Source: Lentisphaerota bacterium (GTDB lineage Bacteria; Verrucomicrobiota; Lentisphaeria; Victivallales; Victivallaceae). Taken from it: a stretch of DNA of 64,000 nt. The number at the start of each line of letters is the position of its first letter. The first letter of the stretch is position 1. The notes below the pieces were generated by a model. It had not been told where the DNA came from. It saw only the letters and a program-made list of their open reading frames with translations, and ran no database searches. The stretch spans positions 16,261 to 80,260 of the forward strand of contig SUWF01000010.1 of NCBI GenBank assembly GCA_015061575.1, in the 5' to 3' direction. The translations under genes and the position numbers were made by a program. Of the stretch, positions 36,610 through 44,267 are shown piece by piece.

Positions 36610-36662
36610 AACCCCGGCAGGCTTGTCCGCCGTAGCCTCGTGCGAAGGTGGATGCCGGGCGG
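36604..36662. repeat. Repeat element copy 1 (nested hairpin)
   Basis: CGGTAGAACCCCG is followed by outer arms CCCGGCA (36613-36619) and TGCCGGG (36653-36659), and an inner stem TCCGCC/GGTGGA. It includes the stop codon of the preceding gene. A diverged full copy is at 36956; a third version of the core is at 36658. Confidence 0.7.
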
Positions 36663-36715
36663 CGACATCACTTCGCCTTGTCCGCCGGAGCCTTGTGCGT
36701 AGGTGGATCGCCGCC
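36658..36715. repeat. Repeat element copy 2 (nested hairpin, different outer arms)
   Basis: Outer arms GGCGGCGA (36658-36665) and TCGCCGCC (36708-36715) match perfectly. The core TTGTCCGCCGGAGCC with AGGTGGAT matches copy 1 with few changes. It overlaps the end of copy 1 by a few bases. Confidence 0.68.
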
Positions 36716-36769
36716 AGTATTTTTTGGGGCCGTGTAGTACCATAGTGGCTCGGCCGCTGTCGTTGTTTT

Positions 36770-36805
36770 TATAGGACTTATAGGACTTATAGGTCTTATA
36801 GGTCT
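36770..36805. repeat. Tandem repeat, four units of 9 bp
   Basis: ATAGGACTT twice, then ATAGGTCTT twice, followed by a degenerate ATAAATAAG. Confidence 0.85.
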
Positions 36806-36859
36806 TATAAATAAGCGCATGTCTACAATGATAGCGGCGGCGAAATCGCCGCCGGGTCT

Positions 36860-36889
36860 GTTATCGTCCGTTATCGTCTGTTATTGTCC
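36860..36889. repeat. Tandem repeat, three units of 10 bp
   Basis: GTTATCGTCC, GTTATCGTCT and GTTATTGTCC in direct succession, with a decayed fourth unit after them. Confidence 0.8.
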
Positions 36890-36955
36890 GTACTACTTAG
36901 CGCGCAAAACAGGCGTGCGCCTTACAACTGCACTCCGCCAGCAGCACGGGCGGCA

Positions 36956-37013
36956 CGGTAGAACCCCGATAGTTTGTCTGCCTTAGCCTCGCACGGAGGC
37001 GGATGCTGATCGG
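36956..37013. repeat. Repeat element copy 3 (diverged full copy)
   Basis: It begins with the same CGGTAGAACCCCG as copy 1. Outer arms are CCGAT (36966-36970) and ATCGG (37009-37013); the inner stem is TCTGCC/GGCGGA, again with pairing kept despite base changes. Confidence 0.65.
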
Positions 37014-37083
37014 CCAGCCATCAGAGCAGCATGTCGCCTTCAAAAAACAGGTTTCGGCTGAACTGTCAAGTTTTTTTGTTTTT

Positions 37084-37512
37084 TTACAGATCTTTTTCGG
37101 ATTCCTCAGCTTCGTATTCCCAATTACTGTTGGCATGGCTGCGGTCCCAGCGCTCCGGATGGCGGTTCTGCAGATAAAAAAGCAATGCCCGTACATCTGG
37201 CGGCACATCTTTGGTGATGGTGCGGCGTTTGAGCACTTCGAGTACTTCGCCGCTTTTTTTATCTACCAATTCCTCGGCCGAACTTTCGTTGATGGTAAAA
37301 CCCAATGCTCGTTTGAGCAGCGCTTGTTCTGCCCGGTCAGCAGTGGAGGTTGCCTGCAAGGCTTCGGCCAGTTCCGGATGAGACTTTTTCCAGCGCAAAA
37401 ATTGTTCCGTACTGACTCCCAGCAGATGGATGATCTCGTTTTCCGGCAGCCCGTGCCGGACAAATATGCCGGTGATCTGAGCTATTTCCCGGCGATAACG
37501 GTTATTTGACAT
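37084..37512 (-). CDS. Helix-turn-helix DNA-binding protein resembling a phage terminase small subunit
   Basis: A 142-residue protein. Residues about 10-45 form a probable HTH (FVRHGLPENEIIHLLGVSTEQFLRWKKSHPEL), followed by a helical linker and PDVRALLFYLQNRHPERWDR, the typical end of small-terminase-like proteins found in phages and as stray genes in host genomes. It is charged and ends in an acidic tail. No large terminase or other phage gene is next to it, so it is an orphan or prophage remnant. GAGGATAT precedes the ATG. The family call is tentative. Confidence 0.6.
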   Translation of the reverse strand: MSNNRYRREIAQITGIFVRHGLPENEIIHLLGVSTEQFLRWKKSHPELAEALQATSTADRAEQALLKRALGFTINESSAEELVDKKSGEVLEVLKRRTITKDVPPDVRALLFYLQNRHPERWDRSHANSNWEYEAEESEKDL

Positions 37513-37625
37513 AAAATATATCCTCTTCCAAGCGGAAATATCCGCATTTTTCTAATGTTTGATGCTATTTATATACATTTTTGTCAATTCGATTTGATTA
37601 AAAATAAAAAAAAAGTGGCTCAAAA

Positions 37626-37655
37626 TTGGATTTTTGCCGCCAGCGGCTGTAAAAT
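37626..37655 (+). promoter_or_regulatory. Promoter of the ROK regulator with palindromic operator in the spacer
   Basis: TTGGAT and TAAAAT are separated by 18 bp. The spacer contains GCCGCCAGCGGC at 37636-37647, a 5-bp arm palindrome with a 2-bp centre, ideally placed for autorepression. Confidence 0.45.
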
Positions 37656-37700
37656 ACTCAATAGAACTGGTGAAATCATTTCATAAAAAAAGAATTTACC

Positions 37701-38741
37701 ATGAAAGATACTAAACGGGCCCGGATCATCCGGCAGCTTAAACAGCAGATATTGGCTTCCTCGGCCGGGGTAAGCCGGGCAGACGCAGCCAGAGAATTGA
37801 ATATCGATCTGCGTACTGCGGCGGCTTATCTGGAACAGCTGGCAGAGTGCGGTTTACTGCGCTGCGAAAAAGTCATTTCCGGCGGCAAGGGGCGTCCTTG
37901 CGGGATTTATCGCAGTAATGCCGACAATCTTTGTTTTCTGGGAATGCACATTGCCAGAAATTTGCACATATCGTGCATGGTGATCGATTCGCTGGGACGG
38001 GAGCTTAAAAGCTGTGCTATTGATCTGGATCCGGCGGCCAGCCGCTTGAGTGCATTCAATGCGGTGCTGGAGCTGGTCAGAGAGTGCAGCAAGTTGGAAG
38101 GTAAAGTGCTTTATGGTATCGGGCTGGCGATTTCGCGCTGGCTGCAGCCGCCGCTGTCCGGCGAGGATGTTTATGCTAATTTAGTGGATTTTTTGAGTCG
38201 GGAAACCGGCGTGGCGGTTTACCGGGATGTGATCATCAATGTTGGAGCTTTCATTCTGGCCCGCCAGCTTAATTGCCGCAATCTGGCCTTGATCCATACT
38301 GGCGAAGTCATCGAGTTCGGGCTGGTGCGCGACGGTGTGCCGGTAGCGGATTTTTCCAAGCGGGAAGCGTGGCTTTCGCACATCTGTGTCAAGCCCGATG
38401 GGCATCGCTGTTATTGCGGCAAGTATGGGTGTTTTGAAAATTATGTTACTTACGCTTCCCGCCGGGAGTTTTTTAACAACAGTGTCAACCGGACTGGTAC
38501 CCAGCGGGCGTTGGGCGAAATGTTGGGAACTGCCATGGTGCGGCTGGTGCGTAAATTTCCCGTGGAAGCAATAGTTTTTCTGGATGCCAACGACATATTT
38601 TTCAATGCGGAAGACTATTTTTTTGCGCACGTCAACAGCAAAGTATCGCTGTTGCGGCATCATGCGGCGCCCAACGCTGAGTATGCGGCAGCTTCGATGG
38701 CCGCTTATTTTGAACTGCACCGGTACACCGGTGATGAATAA
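37701..38741 (+). CDS. ROK family transcriptional regulator
   Basis: A 346-residue protein with an N-terminal winged HTH (about 1-70: SRADAARELNIDLRTAAAYLEQLAECGLL) and a ROK sugar-kinase-like domain. The zinc motif CYCGKYGCFE is intact. The ATP-binding DxGxT loop expected near the start of the ROK domain is replaced by GMHIARN, so it should be a sensor and not a kinase. ROK repressors usually answer to a sugar or sugar phosphate. It is followed by a DegT aminotransferase after 35 bp, its likely target together with itself. Confidence 0.83.
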   Translation: MKDTKRARIIRQLKQQILASSAGVSRADAARELNIDLRTAAAYLEQLAECGLLRCEKVISGGKGRPCGIYRSNADNLCFLGMHIARNLHISCMVIDSLGRELKSCAIDLDPAASRLSAFNAVLELVRECSKLEGKVLYGIGLAISRWLQPPLSGEDVYANLVDFLSRETGVAVYRDVIINVGAFILARQLNCRNLALIHTGEVIEFGLVRDGVPVADFSKREAWLSHICVKPDGHRCYCGKYGCFENYVTYASRREFFNNSVNRTGTQRALGEMLGTAMVRLVRKFPVEAIVFLDANDIFFNAEDYFFAHVNSKVSLLRHHAAPNAEYAAASMAAYFELHRYTGDE

Positions 38742-38776
38742 AAATCAACTCAAAACCTCAAACAAGGAGTATAAAA

Positions 38777-40018
38777 ATGAGTAATCCTGAACTCGCCATC
38801 AACGGCGGCCCCAAGGCCGCAGAAGGTCTGCCGAATCGGTTCCACTTCGGCAAAGAAGAAAAAGCTGCTGCGGATGCGCTTTTTGATCAGAGCATTGCCA
38901 CCGGCAACGCCATCGGCTACAATGGGCCGGAAGAAGAAGCCTTCGGCAAGGAGTTTGCCGAATATCTCGGCGGTGGTTATGCTGACGGGGTCAATGCCGG
39001 TACCAACTCGGTATATGTTGCGCTCAAGAGCTTGCAGCTGCCGCCGTTTTCGGAAGTTATCGTCGGCTGCGTCACTGACCCCGGCGGGATGATGCCGATC
39101 GTGGAACTCAACTGCATCCCGGTTCCGGCAGATACTGAACCCGGCAGCTTCAATGCCGGTGCTGCCCAGATCGAAGAACGCATTACCGAACGCACCAGTG
39201 CCATCGTGGTTGCTCACATCGGCGGCGAACCCGCTGACATGCCCGGCATCCTGAAAGTGGCCGAAAAATACAATCTGCCGGTGGTGGAAGACTGCGCTCA
39301 GAGCCACATGGCTTTGATCAATGGCCGCAAAGCCGGTTCGTTTGGTACGGTCAGCGGTTTTTCGCTGATGTTCGGCAAGCACATGTGCGTCGGCGGTCAG
39401 GGCGGCGTGGTCTTTACCAAGAGCGAAGATCAGTATTGGAAGGTACGCCGGGCGGCCGACCGCGGCAAGCCCTTCAATCTGCCCGGTCACACCAACGTGC
39501 TGTCGGCGATCAACTGCAATATGGATGAATTTCATGCGGCGATCGGCCGGGTTCAGCTCAAGAAGCTGCCGGGCATTGTGGAACGCCGTTTGAAGTTTGT
39601 GCAGATGATGATCGATCGCGGTTTTGATAAGCTCGCCAGCATCTATCTGCCGCAGAAAGATTTGCGTGACGGTTTCCAGAGCTGCTACTGGTGGTGGCGC
39701 ATCCGTTTTGTGCAGGAAAATATGAAATGCACCCGTGAAGAATTCTGCGATGCTTTGGCTGCAGAAGGTATCAAGATCATGGCCAACTACAGAGCTGCTT
39801 TGCCGGCAACGCAGGAATGGTTCCAGAACCGGGCAGATAAGCATCCGTGGAACAACCCGCTTTACAAGGGTGACGCCAATGCTGTTTACGCTACGCCCAA
39901 CTGCGACAAGGTCATGGCGACCGACATGGTGTTCTTTATCAACGAAAGCTATGGCGAAGTCGAAGCCGACAAGATCATGGCGGCGTTCAAGAAGGTCACC
40001 GACGCTTTTGCCAAATAA
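38777..40018 (+). CDS. DegT/DnrJ/EryC1/StrS family aminotransferase (second copy)
   Basis: A 413-residue fold-type I PLP enzyme. The PLP lysine is K201 in GFSLMFGKHMCVGGQGG, and the Asp that contacts the ring nitrogen lies in VVEDCAQSH (about 169-177). Like related enzymes it may aminate a keto-sugar or a keto-cyclitol. It differs greatly from the DegT protein at 6467. AAGGAG precedes the ATG. It lies directly behind the ROK regulator and ends at a terminator, so the two form a small sugar-responsive unit. Confidence 0.86.
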   Translation: MSNPELAINGGPKAAEGLPNRFHFGKEEKAAADALFDQSIATGNAIGYNGPEEEAFGKEFAEYLGGGYADGVNAGTNSVYVALKSLQLPPFSEVIVGCVTDPGGMMPIVELNCIPVPADTEPGSFNAGAAQIEERITERTSAIVVAHIGGEPADMPGILKVAEKYNLPVVEDCAQSHMALINGRKAGSFGTVSGFSLMFGKHMCVGGQGGVVFTKSEDQYWKVRRAADRGKPFNLPGHTNVLSAINCNMDEFHAAIGRVQLKKLPGIVERRLKFVQMMIDRGFDKLASIYLPQKDLRDGFQSCYWWWRIRFVQENMKCTREEFCDALAAEGIKIMANYRAALPATQEWFQNRADKHPWNNPLYKGDANAVYATPNCDKVMATDMVFFINESYGEVEADKIMAAFKKVTDAFAK

Positions 40019-40047
40019 GCTGTTTTATAAATAGCTTATAAAAAATT

Positions 40048-40086
40048 AAGCGGCTGCCGATATATTTGGCAGCCGCTTGTTTGTTA
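40048..40086 (+). terminator. Intrinsic terminator after the second DegT gene
   Basis: AAGCGGCTGCC and GGCAGCCGCTT form a perfect 11-bp stem with a 9-nt loop, followed by GTTTGTTATTT. Confidence 0.85.
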
Positions 40087-40097
40087 TTTGACAGTGC

Positions 40098-40718
40098 TTA
40101 ATCTTTCCGCAAGATGATGCTTCCTTTGATTATACTCATTTTCGATAAGTCGAAATTCTGATTCCAGGAGTTCAAGCTCCTGTAAAATTTCGAGCCGTGA
40201 GCGGGTGCGCTCCAATTCATTGACGATTTCTGACGACGGATTTGACATACTGCCTCCATAAATGTTGGTTGTTTACGTTGCCGGCTCTTGCGTTCACGGT
40301 TGGCCAGCAACCGGGCAATTTCCGGATTTTCTTTACATTTTCTGCGCAAAGCCTGCTGCACCGCCTGACGGGATGTGTTGCGGCGGCGGGCGATTTCCGA
40401 AAGGGTGATATCCGGATCATTGATCTTGGCTTCCAGCAGTTCCAGCGCCAGCGGATCCAAGTGCAGCATATAGACGATGACCTCCAGCAGATCATTGCGT
40501 GAATATTCAAGTTTTTCGCCGCTGAGCTTGCGCATCCGCTGAACGGCGAGTTCTTCGGCCAGTTCCCGGCTTTCCTGATCCTGCAGTGATTCATCAAAAC
40601 TGGTCATGTGCTGAGTCAACAGCTCCAGATCGGCAGCTTGTTTACACCACTTGACAAGTGTGCATTTATGACAATCATGCTGTTTGCTTGGGCGGTAATG
40701 ACCATAACACTTTTTCAA
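40098..40718 (-). CDS. HTH-domain protein with N-terminal cysteine cluster, TTG start
   Basis: A 206-residue protein of unknown function. The N-terminus MKKCYGHYRPSKQHDCHKC with LVKWC gives four cysteines and histidines that could bind zinc. A sigma-region-4-like helix-turn-helix follows at about 105-135 (DITLSEIARRRNTSRQAVQQALRRKC), then a basic stretch. The start codon is TTG, well supported by AAAGGAG 8 bp upstream and a promoter at 40754. It is probably a transcription regulator; phage or plasmid origin is possible given the neighbouring terminase-like gene. Confidence 0.7.
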   Translation of the reverse strand: MKKCYGHYRPSKQHDCHKCTLVKWCKQAADLELLTQHMTSFDESLQDQESRELAEELAVQRMRKLSGEKLEYSRNDLLEVIVYMLHLDPLALELLEAKINDPDITLSEIARRRNTSRQAVQQALRRKCKENPEIARLLANRERKSRQRKQPTFMEAVCQIRRQKSSMNWSAPAHGSKFYRSLNSWNQNFDLSKMSIIKGSIILRKD

Positions 40719-40753
40719 AATAAAAACTCCTTTGTTATTAAGTTTCTATTAAT

Positions 40754-40781
40754 AAAATAGCGTGTTTTGCTAAAAATGCAA
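40754..40781 (-). promoter_or_regulatory. Promoter of the HTH protein
   Basis: On the minus strand: TTGCAT, a 16-bp spacer and TATTTT, the same hexamers as the tRNA-Lys promoter. Confidence 0.5.
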
Positions 40782-40934
40782 GTGGCAAATAAAGAAAAAA
40801 CTTAATAAAATGCAAAATATTGACATTTATTAAGTAAAATTGAGAAAAAGTTTAGTTGGGTTCGCATGGATAGCACCGGTGGTTTAAAGCACCGATTCCG
40901 GCAATACATCCGGTTATCCGGGCCGAATAAGTAT

Positions 40935-40963
40935 AAAAAAAAGCGGCGCAAAATTTGCGCCGC
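40935..40963 (-). terminator. Intrinsic terminator after the prepilin-like gene at 40990
   Basis: On the minus strand GGCGGCGCAAA and TTTGCGCCGC form the stem, followed by TTTTTTTT. Confidence 0.85.
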
Positions 40964-40989
40964 CCAGAAAATTATCCAAATAACATTTA

Positions 40990-41622
40990 TTATTCCCAAG
41001 TAAAGTCATCAATCTTTTCGAGGGTATCGTCAGCCAATTCCTTGGTTTTGATGTTGCCGCCGAGATACAGAATGTTGGTCACAGCCGGGTGATTGCCTTC
41101 GGCGGAGTCAGTGGTGGCATGGTCGGCCCAAATGGCAGCGCCGGGGTTGTCACGACCGATGACCTGACGCTTGCCGTTGCCACCTTCAACAACCAGCCAG
41201 TCATAGGAGAGGGCAGTGACCGCAAAAGCATTTTCTTTGTCAGTCGGGCACTTGAAATACTTCTTGAACGCATCTTCACGTTTGGTTTGATCGGCCGAGG
41301 TGGACTTAATGCGGCTGCCGGTCATGTAACCGCCGGCCAGCAGCTTGTTGGGAGCCTGATCCGCAGCCGGTTCTTTTTTGCCCAGAGTGGCAAAAGAGCC
41401 AGTTTTTTCAGCAGTAGCGGCAGTAGCGGCGCCCGGCAATTTGCCTTCGTTGTTATTGCTGAACATGATGGAGGCTTTGCCGATCTGGCTGAGGAGGTTG
41501 ATGCAGCTGGTATTGCGGGCGCTTTCACGGGCGGCGGAAAGTGCCGGCAGCAGCATACCGGCCAGAATGGCGATGATAGCGATAACCACCAGAAGTTCGA
41601 TGAGGGTGAAATTCTTTTTCAT
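40990..41622 (-). CDS. Prepilin-type N-terminal methylation-domain protein (second copy)
   Basis: A 210-residue protein beginning [20 protein letters not shown] with the pilin helix, then [15 protein letters not shown]. The +5 glutamate is present; the residue before Phe is Asn, not Gly. The globular part is short and polar, with [12 protein letters not shown] and a C-terminal [14 protein letters not shown] where the H-X9-DG end would be, in altered form. It has a strong promoter (41663), AAGGAG before the ATG and its own terminator, so it is likely a well-expressed single gene. The role in the envelope is unknown. Confidence 0.85.
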   Translation of the reverse strand: MKKNFTLIELLVVIAIIAILAGMLLPALSAARESARNTSCINLLSQIGKASIMFSNNNEGKLPGAATAATAEKTGSFATLGKKEPAADQAPNKLLAGGYMTGSRIKSTSADQTKREDAFKKYFKCPTDKENAFAVTALSYDWLVVEGGNGKRQVIGRDNPGAAIWADHATTDSAEGNHPAVTNILYLGGNIKTKELADDTLEKIDDFTWE

Positions 41623-41662
41623 TTTTTTCTCCTTGATTGCAGTTTTATGGAAACCTCTCTTT

Positions 41663-41691
41663 AATTTACATGGAAATCAAGCACTTGTCAA
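41663..41691 (-). promoter_or_regulatory. Near-consensus promoter of the prepilin-like gene at 40990
   Basis: On the minus strand: TTGACA, a 17-bp spacer and TAAATT, with a UTR of about 35 nt. Confidence 0.6.
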
Positions 41692-41718
41692 CTTTTTTGC
41701 GCTATTTTGTTACAAAAT

Positions 41719-42630
41719 TTATTTTATTGCCAGCATCCGTTCGATGGGCAGCCGGGCCCGTTCGATCAAGGTTGGCGGCAATTCGACGGGAGTTTGCATG
41801 TTTTCCAGCGCTTTCAAGATGCTTTCCAGCGTGATCTTTTTCATGTTCAAACAGCGCGGCGAGGGGGCCAGCGCAATAAATTCCTTATCGGGATTTTCCT
41901 TGCGCAAACGATGAATAATTCCCACTTCGGTACCGATAACAAAGCTTTTGGCTTCCGATTCCCGCACATATTTGAGCATCCCGCCGGTGCTTAAAGCCGC
42001 ATCGGCTTTGGCGGTGACGGCTACCGGGCATTCCGGATGCACTACGATCGGCGAGTTGGGGTACTGCGCTCTGGCCGCATCCAACTGCGCCGGATCGATG
42101 CGGTGGTGCGTTGGGCAATAGCCGGGGAACAGAATAATTTCCCGCTGCAGATTTTTGGCCACGTTGGCACCCAGGTTCTGATCGGGCAAAAAGACGATCT
42201 CTTTATCTGCCGGGATCGAAGATACGATTTTTTCGGCATTAGCCGAGGTGCAGCAAATATCGACCTCCGCCTTGACCGCTGCCGTGGTATTTACATACGC
42301 TACAAAAACAGCATCAGGATGCTGTTTGCGCAGTTGGCGTACTGCATCGGCACTGGCCATATCGGCCATGGGGCAGCCGGCGGAAACTTCAGGCAGCAGC
42401 ACGGTGGAGTCCGGAGCCAGCAGTTTAGCGGTTTCGGCCATAAAAGATACACCGCAAAAGACGATCACCGGCGCCTTGGTTGCCGCCGCTTTGATGCTTA
42501 ATTCCAGTGAATCGCCCACAAAGTCGGCAATATCCTGAACTTCGCCGATGACATAATTATGAGCAAGGATCACTGCATTACGGATCTTGCGCAGTTCATT
42601 GATTTTTTTGATGATATCTGAATTGGTCAT
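41719..42630 (-). CDS. nadA: Quinolinate synthase
   Basis: A 303-residue 4Fe-4S enzyme condensing iminoaspartate and dihydroxyacetone phosphate to quinolinate in de novo NAD synthesis. The cluster cysteines are C86 (SAGCPMAD), C172 (FPGYCPTHH) and C258 (PSPRCLNM), with the typical spacing of about 86. AHNYV near the start and CCTSANA are further family marks. An in-frame GTG at 42642 has poor spacing to AAGGA; the ATG at 42630 is chosen. NadB and NadC are not in this window. Confidence 0.94.
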   Translation of the reverse strand: MTNSDIIKKINELRKIRNAVILAHNYVIGEVQDIADFVGDSLELSIKAAATKAPVIVFCGVSFMAETAKLLAPDSTVLLPEVSAGCPMADMASADAVRQLRKQHPDAVFVAYVNTTAAVKAEVDICCTSANAEKIVSSIPADKEIVFLPDQNLGANVAKNLQREIILFPGYCPTHHRIDPAQLDAARAQYPNSPIVVHPECPVAVTAKADAALSTGGMLKYVRESEAKSFVIGTEVGIIHRLRKENPDKEFIALAPSPRCLNMKKITLESILKALENMQTPVELPPTLIERARLPIERMLAIK

Positions 42631-42772
42631 AAAAACACTCACTTTCCTTATATAGCAGTATATTAAAATATACAGTTTTCAAGCCGATTTTGCAAATCAA
42701 ACAGCAAATAAATGCGCAAAAAATAGAACTCTGCGGTCTGGTGCTGGTCCGGTTGGCAGAACAAAATGCTGA

Positions 42773-44267
42773 TCATTGGAATTTATCGGCCAGCTTTTGC
42801 AGGAGTTTATCCAAGGCTTGTACTGTTGAGAGTTTTACTGCCGGACGGTCGGGCAAACCGGACGTGTCGCCTTCGATTGCACTTTGCAGCTGTACAACAG
42901 CTTTGTTCAGTTCTATCTGGGCGATCGCCAGCATATTTTCGGCGCGGATCAAATCGCTTTGGGCTCCGTTCAACCGGGTGATGGTGGCTTTTGCGGAATT
43001 GTATTCGGCCTGTACCAGCTGACGTTGTTCAAATACCCAATCCAGACTTTGGCGGTAAAGTTTGAGCTGACCGGCGGCATTGATGATGTTTTCATGGGCG
43101 TCGCTGACCTCATTTATCACTTGCAGAAACCGCTCCTGCAAGGCGTATCGGGCGGCAATTTCGATTGCGTTGAGTTCCCGCAGCAAATTATAGCTGGCAA
43201 AACCTTCAAACAGATTCCACTGCATCGTTGCGCCGTAAGTGTTGCTCAAATGATTGTAGCGGGAGGCGTTGTAACGGTAATCGGCGTAGCGGAAGTTGTT
43301 ATTGCTGAATGTTCCGGAGTAAAACAAATGCACCGTAGGCATAAAATTGGCGTAGCCTTGCAGGTAACGGTAATGGCTGATTTTCAGTTCGCTCCGGGCG
43401 GCTGCCAGATCGCTGCGGCGGGCAATGGCCATATCGTAATAAGTTGTCAGTGGTTCGATTTTTACATCTTCAGTGATTTGCAGGGGATCAAGTTTGATGG
43501 CTGCCGGCAGATATTCGACTGTGCCGCCCATGAGCGCAGCCAGTGCATAACGCGCCGAGCGTGCCCGGGTGACAGCCGTCAGTATGGCACTGCGGGCTTC
43601 GTTGCCGAGGATTTGAAAATTCAGCACATCGCTCATGGAGTTTTTGCCGAAACGGTAGCGGCTGCGGGCCTGTTCGAGCGATGATGTTTGAAATTTCAGA
43701 TCAGCTTCGGCGATGACTTTTCCGGCTTCGGCAAGCATTATATCATAGTAGGCAAAAGCCACTGCCTGCAGCAGCAGACGGCGGGCGTTGGCATCTTCCT
43801 GCAAACTTTTATTGAAGTTGGTTTGAGCAATAAGCATATTAAATTCCCGCTCAAAACCATCAAAAACCAGCCAGGTGGCCTGCAAGGTGGTGCCATTGGA
43901 AAAATAATTTTCGTATGGCATGATCCCCGCCGGCGGATTTTTTATGTGGTAACTGTTGCGCAAACTTTGCGTTACCGATGAATTGCTTTGGATATTGGGC
44001 AAATAAGCCGCCAGCGAGCGGTAGTAGCGGTATTTGGCGGCTTTGATGGCCTGATATGCCGCCTGATAATTCGGATTGTTCTGCAAGGCGATCGCTTGGG
44101 CTTCCTGCAGCGAAAGTGTTTTTTTTCTGCGCGACATTTTGCCAGTCAACTGCCGCTTGCAGCTGGCGGAAATCGTCCATTGATTCAAGCATATTTGCCG
44201 GTTTCAATGCACAACCAACGCACAGCAAAAGCAAGGTAAAGATCAGGAAAATCAACTTTATTGCCAT
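42773..44267 (-). pseudogene. TolC-family outer-membrane efflux lipoprotein, frameshifted in an A8 tract
   Basis: Two frames together make one TolC/OprM-type protein of about 497 residues. The first frame, from ATG 44267, gives MAIKLIFLIFTLLLLCVGC, a lipoprotein signal with its lipobox cysteine, and continues to DWQNVAQKK. The second frame continues TLSLQEAQAIALQNNPN and runs to 42773 with the TolC repeats (helical hairpins, alternating Ala/Leu/Gln). The join is an A8 run (T8 at 44119-44126 on plus): seven A would restore one frame. The gene overlaps the HlyD gene by 10 bp and is the outer-membrane part of a FUSC-HlyD-TolC pump. It may be a true mutation, a sequencing error, or rescued by slippage. 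Confidence 0.82.

Larger units (their letters stand above)
36610..37083. other. Repeat-rich intergenic region without a convincing gene
   Basis: 474 bp with no supported reading frame. It holds three versions of a nested hairpin element (36604, 36658, 36956), a 9-bp tandem repeat (36770) and a 10-bp tandem repeat (36860). GC-rich pieces between them (for example GGCGTGCGCC near 36912) are also palindromic. Confidence 0.6.

Noticed and set aside
36770..36889. Possible CRISPR array in the repeat-rich gap
   Set aside because: Units are 9-10 bp in direct contact with no spacers, and no cas gene is present.
40802..40999. 65-residue hydrophobic frame on the minus strand
   Set aside because: It overlaps the terminator of the prepilin-like gene, lacks a ribosome binding site and has no coherent membrane pattern.
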